Below are positions 21,036 to 32,767 of a DNA stretch of 64,000 nt, one piece after another. The position numbers were made by a program, and so were the translations under genes. The DNA is from Delphinus delphis (lineage: Eukaryota > Chordata > Mammalia > Artiodactyla > Delphinidae), in NCBI RefSeq assembly GCF_949987515.2, contig NC_082692.2, positions 93,381,488 through 93,445,487 on the forward strand, in the 5' to 3' direction. Under the pieces are notes generated by a model. The model saw only the letters and a list, made by a program, of their open reading frames with translations, was not told the DNA's origin and searched no databases. Each line of letters starts with the position of its first letter. The stretch's first letter is position 1.

Positions 21036-23156
21036 AAATAAACACAGTTTTCTGCTATTTAAACAGTTGACACTAGGAGGGAACTTCAGTGGTTTAGAGA
21101 GAGAGAAAAGATACGCCGATGAGCTGTTTCAGTGGGACCTTGAACGTCTAGCACCTGTTCTGTAAGGAGGTCTTGAAACAAAGAAGAAATTCAACTATCT
21201 TGCGTAATAAATTTATGGGAGCTTGCACGACGGGACATACAGCAAGAGAGAAGAAATCAGTCCAATGGAGAAAATAGAGATGGAACCAAACAGCATTGAG
21301 GATCAAACCAAATTCCTGCTCAAGTTTTGTCCCATATGACTCCACACAGGGATGTCTCTCAGTTAGTTTTAAGTTATTAGCTGTGACGTGAACCTTTTCT
21401 TATTCCTCCTGCTGCCTTACCCACGCCACTCCCCTTTGTCTGTTACAACAGAGCTGTGTGCCAGTGGAATTGGGGGCAGTAAAGAAAATAGGGGGTGCTA
21501 TACGTTACGGACAGTCCTGGAGTAAAAATACTGCAAACCGAGATTTATAAACTGGACTAATTCATTAGAATCCGAAATGTGCAACCAGAGGTGATTAGGA
21601 GAAATAAACACACCACCTCCCAAATTCCCAGAGGATTCTGGCCAGTCGAGTCATTTATTAGACTGAGCGCTAACCAGTTTTAATTGTAGAGGACTGGGTG
21701 AACCCAGCTGATGTCTGGGCTCTGCTTCTTCTCTGCTATATTGAATGGTCTGTAGTTAGCTCTGCACGAAGCAAATATTTCTAGTCCTTTAACCTCAAAG
21801 TCTTTCTTTCCACCTGTTTTTCATTGGTACACTCTTGGGAAGGGGCTAAAAACAGGGCGAAAAAGAAAATTCATTTATTGATAGTCCTTGCAGGGCAGGG
21901 GAGGAGCGTGCCTGGAAATATTCCTTTTTACATGAAGGGGAGAAAAATGAGTGAATTTAATTACCATGATTAGAGCCAATTAAGTAGCTAATTATGCTCT
22001 TGAGAACACAAGGCCATTTGTAGGGTTTCTAACTCCAAACATGTACAAACCAAGGTGAAAAGGATAAGTTCGCAGAGGCAGGCAGTATCTGCTCCTCTGT
22101 AGAGAGACTACAGTAGGCGTGTTGGTGGGATCTAGTGGAGAGAGGCCATCAACACCCTGACCATTAGGATTACTAATCACTTTCCCGTACCACAGGGTCT
22201 TTCTCTGGCCCATGTACCTGGCCGATTTTTCTCTCCAGTCTCCGACTTACTTTATAAAGTTGTCATGAGATTCAAATGAAAGAATTTAATCATTGCCCAA
22301 AGACAGTGGCCAGAGGCTAGTTTCCAGTGGTAATGCTGATCCTTGCTAGCATAAAAACTTGGCCATAGAACTTTCGTGAGCTTCTTTTTTCTCCCCAGAT
22401 TGTGTTCTCCTCTGTGTCCTAAATCAGTTTACCCTCCTTCTGGAGACGCTATATCTACACCTATATATCTATCTTTATCTAAATCTACACCTACACCTAC
22501 ATCTCCATCCATATGGATATCTTAACATTTGCATATGCTTTGCATTCTTAAAACATAGAACATAGAAATCAATGCATAGACACTAACTGCTGTGTATATG
22601 ACTGAAATTTATTTGGTGAGGGCTACATTCTTTGAGTTATTTAAGAAACATTCGATAAACTATGAGTCCTGTTTAACAGGGAATGTGTAGCTCGTGTGCT
22701 ATGCCCACACTTGTGCACCACAGGACAACATGGCTAAGTCATCATAACATTCCTTCCCCCTGAGTCCACAGGCAGCCTCAGAGCATTCCTCCACACTGGA
22801 AACGACAAGATAATAGTCAGAGTTGGTATCCAAATAGAAGATTGCTTGCACTTCCTACTCTAAACTTGTCAGCAGTTAGCACGAAAGCATGAATGGGTTG
22901 TTGAATCCTTGTCAACGAGAGCTAACTAGGAGGATTTTGCAGCAGGAGGGAGAAAGACAAGATAATTTTTGACTCGACATGGGGTGTGGAGTTAGAAAGG
23001 GTGCCACGATGAGATGATGCGCTAAGGGCAGAAGGGCATTGTAAGAGGAAAAGAAGAAGGTCAGGGAGACAGACTTCCACTACTTCTTGCTTTAGAGAGG
23101 TATTATTTAGAGAATATTTAGAGTATATCTGATATTTAGAGAACACTGTAGACACC
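21036..23156. other. Unique stretch, candidate conserved non-coding part at 21600-22010
   Basis: About 2.1 kb without a recognised repeat. 21600-22010 is repeat-free and carries a cluster of homeodomain-type TAAT motifs at 21957-21996. A short CTACAC/TATCTA-rich simple tract lies at 22450-22505. Confidence 0.45.
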
Positions 23157-23690
23157 AAGTGTATGTGGTTACCGAGCACTTGAAATGTGGCTGGTCTGAA
23201 TTGATATAGGCTGCAAGTGTCAAATACACACTAGAACTTGAAGACTCAGAATGAGAGAGTAATGGAAAAATAGCTTATTTTTAGTTGATTGTGTATTGAA
23301 ATCATAAGAGTCTGGATAGATTGGGCTCAATAAAAGACAATATTACACTTAATTTCATGTTTCTTTTTGGCTTCTTCAGAATGTGACTACTAGAAAATTA
23401 AGATTATATGAATGTAAAATAGATAGCTAGTGGGAAGCGGCAGCATAGCACAGGGAGGTCAGCTCGGTGCTTGGCGATGACCTAGAGGGGTGGGATAGGG
23501 AGGGTGGGAGGCAGACACAAGAGGGACGGGTGTGGGGACACATGTATACATATGGCTGATTCACGTTGGTGGACAAACAGAAACTAACACAGTTTTGTGA
23601 AGCAATTATACTCCAATAAAGATCTATTGAAAAAAAGATTACATGTGTGTCTTGCATTATATTTCCATTGGATAACCCTAGTCTAGGACA
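23157..23690 (+). mobile_element. hAT/Charlie-type element, split by an L1 3' end
   Basis: GAGCACTTGAAATGTGGCTG, then a GATTGTGTATTGAAATCATA and ATGTGACTACTAGAAAATTA series, continuing after the L1 with GTGTCTTGCATTATATTTCC. These blocks are typical of a widespread mammalian hAT-type repeat. The two halves, 23157-23410 and 23635-23690, are colinear. Confidence 0.6.
23400..23645 (+). mobile_element. L1 3' end, 5'-truncated insertion
   Basis: 23411-23634 equals the last 220 bp of the cetartiodactyl L1 3' UTR (AATAGATAGCTAGTGGGAAG, GACCTAGAGGGGTGGGATAG, CAATTATACTCCAATAAAGA). Target duplication AAGATTATATG (23400-23410) / AAGATTACATG (23635-23645), one mismatch. Same 3' UTR type as the full-length L1 at 48.2 kb. 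Confidence 0.92.
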
Positions 23691-25739
23691 TGGATTTTTA
23701 CCTGGTTCTAGAGGCTCTAAAGGAATTCTTACATAGGGTTTTCAGAGACTGGGAGGTGCCTGAAATTTCATGCACCGTGTTGTATGCAGCTGCATATGTG
23801 GGTTTTTCTGAAAGAATATCGTTCGATTTTGATCGGTTTGTGATAGCAAACAAGGTTTAGAGTCTCTCATGGAATTGTAAAGTGGAATTTTAGCAGCGAA
23901 CATGCAGGACCTTTCCCCATTTCTGTTACCCTCAGAGTAGAAATCTGAGATTCATTCTCGTGGAGCTGAGACTGTAATCTCAATGAAGGCAGCGGCTCGG
24001 TACCCTGTGGACCATTTTACTCCCAGGACTTGGCATGCATTGTTGGCCTCCAAGATTTTGCCATGTATTGCCTGCGATGTCATCATTTGTGAAAATTTAA
24101 AGGCCCTTCTTTTTCGCAGGGGCACTAAGCATAGTTTGGGAGTAAAAGTCACACCTTGGAACTTATTTAGAACACGTCTTTGCCTCAGGCGGATTTCCCA
24201 GAATCTAAGGATTGGAAACAGTAATATAAAAGTAAACAGTTTAATTGTGAGGTAACCCAGGTAACACCAGTAGGGGATTGAGGATGTGGCGGAGGGATGG
24301 GAAAGAAACCACTTCAAGGTTAATGAGCTAGTTATTGCTGTGAAGGTCATGTCTCAGAGTTGTCCCATGTAAAGGGCAAGGACACCATCAACTCCCATGT
24401 GTCAGTGGTTGAAGGTCTTTCCTGGGGTCATGGACTTCCCAGATCTTCTGTTGGTCCCATGTAAGGGATGAGCATCCTTCTACGGTCAAGGAAAGTCCTC
24501 AGGCTCAGAGTTATGGCCACATGCATTTAGAAGCTGTCCACAAGTTGGGGAAGGGTAAGACCCAAGGGGATGGGAGCTAGATACCAACAATTTCAGCTAA
24601 GTGTTACATGGGGGTAGAGTGGCTGGGAGAAGGTGCTTTACAATTATATAACAGTAGACATGGAGGACACGTTTATTAGAGGATGATGGTCCCAATCCAG
24701 AAGACTAGGAAACTTGTGCATATGAGAATTTCATGAAGATGGTTGTCTGCCTTTTGGGGATTAGAGAAAATTAATGCTGTTTCTACTCCACAGGTTTGTT
24801 TGTGTTTAGAGCCATCCAGACTAACATTGTTTTCCAACTCTTGCAGTATGAATGCTCATAGGAAAATGGATCTTTGAGTGTTGTTGAAAAACTATTTGAA
24901 AAGGTGCAATTATTGTAAAACCATTTGGCAAAATTAACATTTGTTGGTGGAAATGAAAAGCAGTTTTGAGGCCAGGAGTTTGCTGTTTTCTCACTAACAA
25001 GCTTAATGGAAAATAAAATTATTTCCTCTCTGACCAACTTAAAATGTTTTAATGTTCTCTGTCAACAATTAGTCCAAATTTTGTCCCATTAATATAGATA
25101 AAGGAAGTTCGTTCCTAATACTGACAACTTCAAACTTTTAAAGTATTTTTGGAAGGACTAAAAAATATATCCAACTGAAGGGGAAAAATTGCTTGCTAGC
25201 TTGCAGTGTTTACTCTTCCAAAATCTATTCTCCATTAGAAAAACCTAATTGTTAGGATGAAAATTGTATGCATAAAAATAGAATCATTTTCACTCTGTCT
25301 AGTAGGATGTGAAGGGAAGCACTTCTCAACGGTTTTTTTTTAAACCTAGAAGAAGACATAGCTGTTCTTTATCAAGCTATCTATTCATTTTCAGGAACGC
25401 TCTGGTCCTAGTCTTTCAAAAGCACAAACATTGTATAGATGAGCTTGTGGTCTTTGCTGCAAACAGGGCTGTTCAAACTTTTGAGTTGATTTCCAGCCCT
25501 GCATTTGTAGGAGGCAATGGGGCAGGACGACAGAAAGAAAAGAACCAATAGCATCTAATTTAATTTCTAATTTATTTTTCCATAAGCACATTATAAAATG
25601 TAATTGCTCTAATAGTATAGGTTTAATTTACTCCAATTAGAATGTCTCAAATGTTCCCTTTTACTTTTTGTTTTTAATGAACTTTTACTGGAGACCAGCT
25701 AGAAATATTGAAGTAGTATTTTGAAATTACGTAAGCTCT
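23691..25739. other. Unique stretch, no gene seen
   Basis: About 2 kb with no recognised repeat. 25400-25690 is AT-rich, contains TAATTT and CCAATTAG motifs and is a second candidate conserved element. Two sloppy copies of a GGTCCCATGTAAGGG-like phrase occur at about 24361 and 24452. Confidence 0.45.
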
Positions 25740-26205
25740 TGCTTAGCTTTCCTTTGCTCTCCTGACAAAAGTTTTAAATCTTTAGCCTTCTCTGCAAGGC
25801 TTATACTCTAGCTCCTACATTTCTCTGTAGCTTTGCCTAATGACTGTCCTCATCTCAATGACTGTACTTCACCTTCTGGATCTTCTCCCTCTTCAAACTC
25901 TTCCTCTTGTCAGGGTCTCTGTTTGTGCTGTGTCTTCTGTTCTTCTCCATCCTCCTTTTCCGACTCATCCTGTTTGCCTGCCCTTCCCATCCGGCCGACT
26001 CCTGCATCCTGTTAGAGCCCCCTGCAATGTTCCCTCATGGGGCTCAACACCGTTGTAGTCATATAGTTATTTAAGGGACGGTTTATTTAAATGTTTGACC
26101 TTTTTTGTCCCCCCACGATGACTGTTCTGTTCTAAACCCACCCTGGTGCGTTATCTAGTGGTTGGCATCTAATAGGTATTATTAATAAGTTTTCAGGAAA
26201 TAAAT
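25740..26205 (+). mobile_element. L2 LINE 3' fragment
   Basis: CTTCTCTGCAAGGCTTATAC and a TC-rich middle, then GTTGGCATCTAATAGGTATT and CAGGAAATAAATGAACAAGT, corresponding to the L2 3' end (gcacatagtaggtgctcaataaatatttgttgaatga). Confidence 0.5.
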
Positions 26206-26867
26206 GAACAAGTGGGTGACTCAGGAGATGTTGATCAATGTACCTTCGTATTATCTGTGTGTCATCATAACTTTTCTGTTGACTTAAACATGGGGCCTCC
26301 CCTGTAAGGGGGAGGGTTGATCAATTACACCAAATCATAAGGTGCCAGATTTGACCTTCGGGAAAAGTCCCACAGATTTATCCACAAGGGATTTACATCT
26401 ATGGCTGCATTCCTCATTTTGCCATGGTTCAAATACCTCGCTTCGCTTTGTGTCTCCGTGGGCCCCACCTCGTCACGCTTGTCTGGGCACGTTGTCCATC
26501 TCATCTGACCATTTGTTGGATGAATGTTCAAGAAAAGGAGCCAGAAGCTTTCTTCTCAAAATTCATACATCATTTACTGGTTGGGCTATCTTTGGAGAAA
26601 TTTGAAAGTTTTAGGTTTGACCAAATAATGAATCATCCATTTACTTTGATGTCTTCTCGAGGCAAAGAGTTAGTGAGGGGATTTTGCTTCAGGGGCTTGT
26701 ACCCAACCAGGGTACCTCTAGGACCATCACCTGGGGGTGAAACACCAGGGCAGGGTGACAATGTGTTGCTACTGGCTTCATGGAGGAGAAGATTCAGGAC
26801 AAGTAGAAATCACCACACTACGCCTATGTACATGTCTATCACTATGACTGTTTACCTGTTACATGTT
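26206..26867. other. Unique stretch, no gene seen
   Basis: No repeat recognised. A perfect 7-bp hairpin (CCTCCCC / GGGGAGG) sits at 26296-26315. A long open frame runs from here into the next SINE and is judged non-coding. Confidence 0.4.
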
Positions 26868-27091
26868 GTCCCCTCCCTTTTTTTTTCTGCAGTACGCAGA
26901 CCTCTCACTGCTGCGGCCCCTCCCGTTGCGGAGCACAGGCTCTGGACGTGCAGGCTCAGCGGCCATGGCTCACGGGCCCAGCCGCTCCGCGGCAGGTGGG
27001 ATCTTCCTGGACCGGGGCACAAACCCGTGTCCCCTGCATCGGCAGGCGGACTCTCAACCACTGCGCCACCAGGGAAGCCCGTCCCCTCCCT
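26868..27091 (-). mobile_element. CHR-type SINE (short form) with target duplication
   Basis: Body 26879-27080 in reverse orientation, ending CACCAGGGAAGCCC. Target duplication GTCCCCTCCCT is perfect at 26868-26878 and 27081-27091. On the plus strand its poly-T followed by CTGCAG (26878-26892) looks like a 3' splice site. Confidence 0.96.
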
Positions 27092-27559
27092 GTTTAATGT
27101 GAGGCCCATGTAAATCTTTCTACTCTTGGCTCTGTACCTTGTTCACTTAGTAAATGCAGGAAAGAACTCCTTTAGTGCAGACTCCCCAGCCTTCTGATAA
27201 TTTTTCATTAAGAATTTCAACTCATTCGGCAAAGAGTTTTCAAAAATTGATTTATTTTTTCTGACAAAGCAGTTTTGGGGTTGCCCTGAAATATTTGGAT
27301 AATGCAACCATTTGCACTTCACTTGAGCCAGGAATACAATCTGCCCCATAGTAATATCTGAATATCTGTCATGTGTCTGTCCATCTATCCATCCATTAAC
27401 TTATCACATGTATGTGTCCAGACAGTATTCAAAAGGATATTTTTTGGCTTTAATAATGAGTTATTGAGAAAAACATGTAACATCATGCTTGGTTTTCTCC
27501 TCTGACATTCTTCCTTTCTGGTGAGAAGGCGTGTCCGTCATTCATTCTATTTTACAATT
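27092..27559. other. Unique stretch, no gene seen
   Basis: Nothing recognised. Confidence 0.4.
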
Positions 27560-28185
27560 TTACGTTCGTTGCCACCTCCTTAGTCCAAACCACCGTCGTT
27601 CCTCAGCAGGACTATTCTAACAACCACCCGATTGCTCTCATCCGTCTGTGCCTTGAAGCTGTTCTCAGGACTAAATCCAGAGGGACGCTTTGAACATTCA
27701 GAATATCTCTTGTTGTTTCCTTAGCTTAAAATATTGTCAAGTCTTCCCACATGGCTTAGCCTAAAGTTCCAGGATCATTTTCTTCAGCCACATCAGTCAC
27801 TGGGCTTCTTACAGTCTGTGTTTTAGCCATACGAGCTTCTCTCCTACCTCTGGGCCTTTGCACATGCTGTTCCTCTTGCCTAGAATGCTCTTTCCTCCCA
27901 TCTTTACCTAGTTTACTCCTACTTCCCTTTAGATCTTAGCCAACAATTGCCTGATTAGAATCCTCCCTCCCACCCACATACCTACATTTATCCACTGTCC
28001 TACACGAGCACTTTATAGGATACATGTTCTTGAAATTTTACATTTGTGGGATTATTTAATTAAATTTCTCTGCTCACTGTAATAAGTGCTCCAAGAGAGC
28101 AGGGACAGAGACTTCTCTGGCATTCTAACAGAGAAAAGCATATAGCACTGGCCCTGGCACATACATATTTGGCAAAACAATGGCC
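27560..28185 (+). mobile_element. L2 LINE 3' fragment, well preserved
   Basis: Contains CTCTGGGCCTTTGCACATGC, TGTTCCTCTTGCCTAGAATG, CTCCAAGAGAGCAGGGACAG and GCACTGGCCCTGGCACATAC in order, the classic L2 plus-strand 3' series. Confidence 0.85.
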
Positions 28186-29129
28186 TTTACCCCCATGGAG
28201 AAACCTAGGCCATCATGGGAGGTAGGACTCAGCTTGTTCTAAAAAGCATTTCAAGGGATAATAGTTCATGTGGGTCAAGTCAACTTTCTCTTTGTCCTGA
28301 TTGGATTTTCCAATTCAGGCAAGTGAGATTACGCCTGGTTTGTAATTAGTTTCCATCTGTAACCTTTCTTTGCTGTCCTAGAGTCCCTGCTTTGATAACT
28401 TCCCCTGGATCTCGTATGCTCAGCAGGGAGAAGCTGCCTTATCCCCACCTGTGCAATCAGGAGTCCACACGTGTCCTGACACCTCAGCCCAGCGATGGAA
28501 TCCTTGCTCTCTGTGGTAGGAAAGTCTTTTCTTTGACCAGCCTGTCTGTTACCCCTTGCTAGACCTTCTTCTCGCTAACCCCAGCAGGAATTCTCCCCTG
28601 CCACTCTCTCAGGATAGCCTACCAGTCCCATTAGCTAGCTTTCCTCTACTTTTCGTTGCCAAAGCTAAGGCTTCCAAACACATGCCGAGTCTGGAAAATA
28701 AATCTCTTCTCTGGGTCCTGGGACTGTCAAGAATGGCCTGGTTTTCTGTCAACTGAGCTCCATGTCTGTCAACACATGCTTCACATTCTTTACTTGTATC
28801 ACGTTTGAACAGTTTCTCTGCAGGTCAACATTAGACTCATTTGGACTCATCTGAAAAGAACGGCATGTTCTCTTTGATGTTTGTATTTTCCAGAGTAAAT
28901 GACTTTCTCTCCTTTAATTTCTACTTTTGGAATCTTAACAAGCATCGAGTTTTAGAGACAGTGACATTGTTTTCAAGTGTGGGAATTAATTACTTTAAAA
29001 TGTTATTGTTAAAAGGATATCAGCACTCTGCTCTTATTCACGAATTACCATTAACTAAAATCTCAGAAGAATTATATCAGTTTCTTCTAACAAAATGTCC
29101 TCCTTTTTTCTGTGTGGTGGATGTTTCAG
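28186..29129. other. Unique stretch, no gene seen
   Basis: Nothing recognised; the 97-codon open frame at 28841-29134 has no recognisable similarity. Confidence 0.4.
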
Positions 29130-29275
29130 GCTGATCCTGGGACAATGGCATCAAAATCACTACGGTTGGGGGAGGTGATTCTTAAAAATCCATATTCCGG
29201 GGCCCCACTGCAGACCCAGTGAACCAGACCTTGGGATTTACATTGTAAACAAGGTATTCCAATGAATCTTAGATA
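29130..29275 (+). mobile_element. MER5A-like hAT MITE, partial
   Basis: GGCATCAAAATCACTACGGT, CCATATTCCGGGGCCCCACT and CAGACCCAGTGAACCAGACC correspond to the MER5A middle part. Confidence 0.65.
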
Positions 29276-29417
29276 TGTTAAAGTTAAAAAGACAATTTTT
29301 TTTCATTAAGCCCTGCTATCTGGGAAAAAAGAGCTGACACCCCTTACATACGTATGTATGTTTGTTTGTTTATTATATGTACTATAATGATATAAGTGCA
29401 TTATAAATGATACCTTA

Positions 29418-29422
29418 AAAGT

Positions 29423-29457
<35 letters not shown>

Positions 29458-29657
29458 GGTACGCGGGCCCCTCACTGTTGTGGCCTCTCCCGTTGCGGAG
29501 CACAGGCTCCGGACGTGCAGGCTCAGCAGCCATGGCTCACGGGCCCAGCCGCTCCGCGGCATGTGGCATCTTCCTGGACCGGGGCACGAACCTGTGTCCC
29601 CTGCATCGGCAGGCGGACTCTCAACCGCTGCGCCACCAGGGAAGCCCAAAGGTAGAC
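29418..29657 (-). mobile_element. CHR-type SINE (short form) with long poly-A tail
   Basis: Reverse-oriented SINE, body about 29456-29647, with a 29-T tail at 29427-29455. Imperfect target duplication AAAGTAGAC (29418-29426) / AAAGGTAGAC (29648-29657). The long pure tail suggests a recent copy. Confidence 0.95.
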
Positions 29658-30849
29658 ATTTTAAAAGGATAAAAGATCAGTAGAAACAGAAGGTGTATTT
29701 GCTTGCCGTTTCTCACAGGGCATTGTTCTGCACATCCTGCAGGATGTAAGTACTCTACTTGGGAAACTTTGTTTTATAGTTTGCAGAACATTAAATGTAT
29801 CTCCAGGATTGCCCTGTGTCCTATTCTAGCAGAGAGTAGGGCCTAGCTTAGATGGGCAACAGGAACAATTTTGTTCAGAGATTGTAAGGGGAGATCCAGG
29901 TGTAGCGGACTTTGAGGAAGAAGGTCTGGGTGTGCAACAAAGTTTACAGGCCCAGGTGAGGTGGTCAAGGTGTCAAGGAAGCCTTTCTGACAGAGGAATT
30001 GTAATTGAAGGACAAAGGGGGGACATCAAGCCACTTCTTGGAAAACTGAACCTGGGTCAGAACTGTATGCTGTTATGTGCACCCCTTCTGTCTTTTCTAA
30101 GCCTGGTGATGTGCTGCTCAAAGTGTATGTGGTCAGACCTTGAACCACAAAATGTTACTGGCCCATGGCAAGGTCAGTGTAGAAACTGAGAGTACATTTA
30201 GAAACGTTTAGAGCAGTTTGATGTTGCTGTGTCATCTAGTGGTTCATATTTATTGTATTTTGTAGGAGTATTGGTCTGCAGTGGGTTAGAAATGAAAGAA
30301 AAAGCACTGATCCCTTCCTCTAGATAGTTTGAGAAGCTCTACCTGGGATGATGCGCGAGGCTGAATTCTCCATCTTCTTGCCTCCCTTTTAGCCACCGAA
30401 GGCCACGGGGCTGGCCTCTGCCTTTCTCGGCTGGAGGAGTTACCTGTCTTGTCTTGTTAGAGGTGACCGTACAAAGAGAACAATCACGAGCTTGGCCATG
30501 GTGTGTGACCTCTCCGGAACCTCTTTGTCTTCTTTGAGTTGAGATAATGGAACCAGATATTCAACACAGGGTCTTGGGTTCTAATTTTCTATCATCATTT
30601 GAAGGAATGAGTCCCTCCTTTCCTTGCAGCTGCGTCTCTCCCAGGAAAGTTAGGATGACGAGCAATGAAGCCCATATTCCGACTGTAAAGTCCAGGAAAT
30701 GTTTGAAGAAACTTAGTAGCCACATTTTTATTGCATCACAGGCCCAGCTCCGGGTAACATAAAGGCAGATGTCTCTCCTTGTATTTCTCCCTAATTACAG
30801 CCTACCTACCTGACCACAGGGGAGAAAGGGCCAAGATGGTATAGCTCTT
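29658..30849. other. Mostly unique stretch, no gene seen
   Basis: No confident repeat. 30105-30320 has faint hAT-MITE flavour (GTGCTGCTCAAAGTGTATGT) but cannot be assigned. Confidence 0.4.
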
Positions 30850-31063
30850 GAGGGTAGTCAGTATGGAATCAGATAGCATTGTGTCAAACCCCAGCTTGGC
30901 GACCTAACGGCTAATGCTACAACTTCTCTGAACCTCAGTTTCTTTATCTGTTCAGTAGCCACCATGATTCCTATCTAGTAGGGTTCCAATGACGATTAAA
31001 TGATATTATTTCTGTAAAGCACTTGTGAAGGCTTATAGAACATTTTAAAGACATTGTATTGTT
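30850..31063 (-). mobile_element. MIR SINE relic, source of a 54-bp templated copy
   Basis: Reverse-strand MIR: AACCTCAGTTTCTTTATCTG, ATTAAATGATATTATTTCTG, TAAAGCACTTGTGAAGGC. The segment 30985-31038 recurs exactly at 32793-32846. Confidence 0.8.
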
Positions 31064-31210
31064 ATTATTACACTTATTTATTCAATAAATAGTTGAGTAC
31101 TTACCATGTGCTGGGAATTGTACCAGTTACTGAGGGAGCTATAATGGTAAATTGAGCATGGATTCCCGTCCCCAAGGAGCTTATGACCTCGTTGACGAAA
31201 ACACAACTCA
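31064..31210 (-). mobile_element. L2 LINE 3' fragment
   Basis: TTATTCAATAAATAGTTGAG, ACCATGTGCTGGGAATTGTA and CCCCAAGGAGCTTATGACCT, in the reverse-strand order of L2. Confidence 0.75.
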
Positions 31211-31345
31211 TTTTCCTTGTGCTTCCTATTTCCAACCAGACTGTCAACTCCATGTAGTCAGGGAATGCCTTTGACTCATCTTTGAATCCGCAGTGGGTAG
31301 CCTAGTGCAGGCACAAAGAAAGCGCTTAAGAGATCTGTGCTGAAC
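31211..31345 (+). mobile_element. L2 LINE 3' fragment, opposite orientation
   Basis: GACTGTCAACTCCATGTAGT, CAGGGAATGCCTTTGACTCA and GCCTAGTGCAGGCACAAAGA match the L2 plus-strand 3' end. It directly abuts the minus-oriented fragment. Confidence 0.7.
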
Positions 31346-31789
31346 TGAACTGCACTGAACGCCATAATTCTCCCAGTCTGGGTATGACTTGATGCAAGGG
31401 TTGAAGTGCAAGTAGCTTACTTCGGAAATGATTCCAAGTGACAATGGTAAGGAAGTGGAGAAGTGAGGCAGAGCAGGGAAGGAAGCCAGTAAAGGGTGTT
31501 TTATGCTACAGCACGCTGACCACTGTGGGCAACTAGAACTCAATCCTGCAGGGGCCATCTTGGGAGGAAGAGGCACAAGGGAGCCGGGTTATTGATTCAT
31601 CAGCTCTGATAGGTTGAGAGCTACTTGCAGGTGAGAATTAATCTTCCAACGCTTGTGGCTGCACTAATGACCAGAGAAATCCCCAGGCTCAGAATCACAG
31701 GGGCCGGCAGGTGAAAGTCAGCCTGCTGACATGGAAATGGGAAGTGCTATGAGGATGTGGGTGGGATGCCCCTCTTCACCCAATTTTTC
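31346..31789. other. Unique stretch, no gene seen
   Basis: Nothing recognised. Confidence 0.4.
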
Positions 31790-32115
31790 AGCTAGTGTCC
31801 CAGAAATTTGCCACGGTCAGTCTTAGCCCTCTTCTGCACGCTGAGAATGTGTGCAGTATATTTTTGGCTAAATTCACGTCTGCTATCTTCCCTAAGTCTT
31901 CTCCACGCTGTCATGCTCACACTGATGCAGTCTTCCTCTCAGCTCCTTGCTCACTTATTATTATTACTTTAATAGCGCTCCCTTTGGTGCCGACACACAC
32001 AAAGTTATTTCAGTTCTCTGTGGGCATCTCAGCTTCCCACTGCAGTATGAACTCCTGAGGACAGACCTCAGGGTTTATTTATGTTCTGTTTTTGCCCCAT
32101 TGCCCAGAACAAATG
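31790..32115 (+). mobile_element. Probable L2 fragment, diverged
   Basis: A TC-rich series followed by TGAACTCCTGAGGACAGACC and GTTTTTGCCCCATTGCCCAG resembles the L2 3' region. Weak. Confidence 0.4.
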
Positions 32116-32244
32116 AGGCTGCAGGAGTTGAATTTGGGGCTGAGTTTAACTTTTAGGGAAGGGACTGGTGATTTGAGCTACTCGACTTCCACTTTTTTTT
32201 AGCTGTGTCTTCTGCTCCGACTTAACTAATTTGCAATTTTGTTG

Positions 32245-32505
32245 ATTCCAATGTCTTTTGATAAGCATAATAACTACAGTTATCAGACTGGCTAGCTACC
32301 ATTTATTCATAAGCACTTATGTGCCTGGCACAGTGCATTTAATATATTCTCTCATGTAATCCTCACAGCAAAAGTTGTGTCACCATTTTATAGAGTAGGA
32401 AAGAGTCTGAATAATTAAGTGACTTACCGAGATCATATAATCAGTTTAAACTCCGGACTAACCCAGAATTTTAGACTTAGAACCACTGTACTATAGAGTC
32501 TTCCA
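32245..32505 (+). mobile_element. MIR SINE relic
   Basis: ATGTGCCTGGCACAGTGCAT, TCATGTAATCCTCACAGCAA and CACCATTTTATAGAGTAGGA, in MIR plus-strand order. Confidence 0.85.
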
Positions 32506-32767
32506 AGTATAAGAAACAGAAGGGAATACCGAAAAGAACTAACACGTTGATTTATTCATCTATCAGTGCAACTGTCCAACCAAGGAAACACGCATTCACT
32601 GAGTTGTTGTGATCTTTAGACTGGGCTAGTCAAAGACAGATGAGACTCCTTCTTGGGAGATAAAGGGCAGGAACTATCTTGGGGACCCTTTGATGTCTGA
32701 GTCACCTTTTTCTTTTATCTCTCTCTCTCCTACTTCTTCATATCTGGAGACACTCTATCTAGTGTGA

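Noticed and set aside
23952..24350. 132-codon minus-strand frame
   Set aside because: Overlaps a plus-strand frame of 90 codons, no recognised domain, no splice context; treated as chance.
26424..27113. 229-codon plus-strand open frame
   Set aside because: The second half is translated reverse CHR SINE and the first half has no similarity. The same SINE gives similar frames at 29454-29683 and 42904-43215. Not a gene without transcript support.
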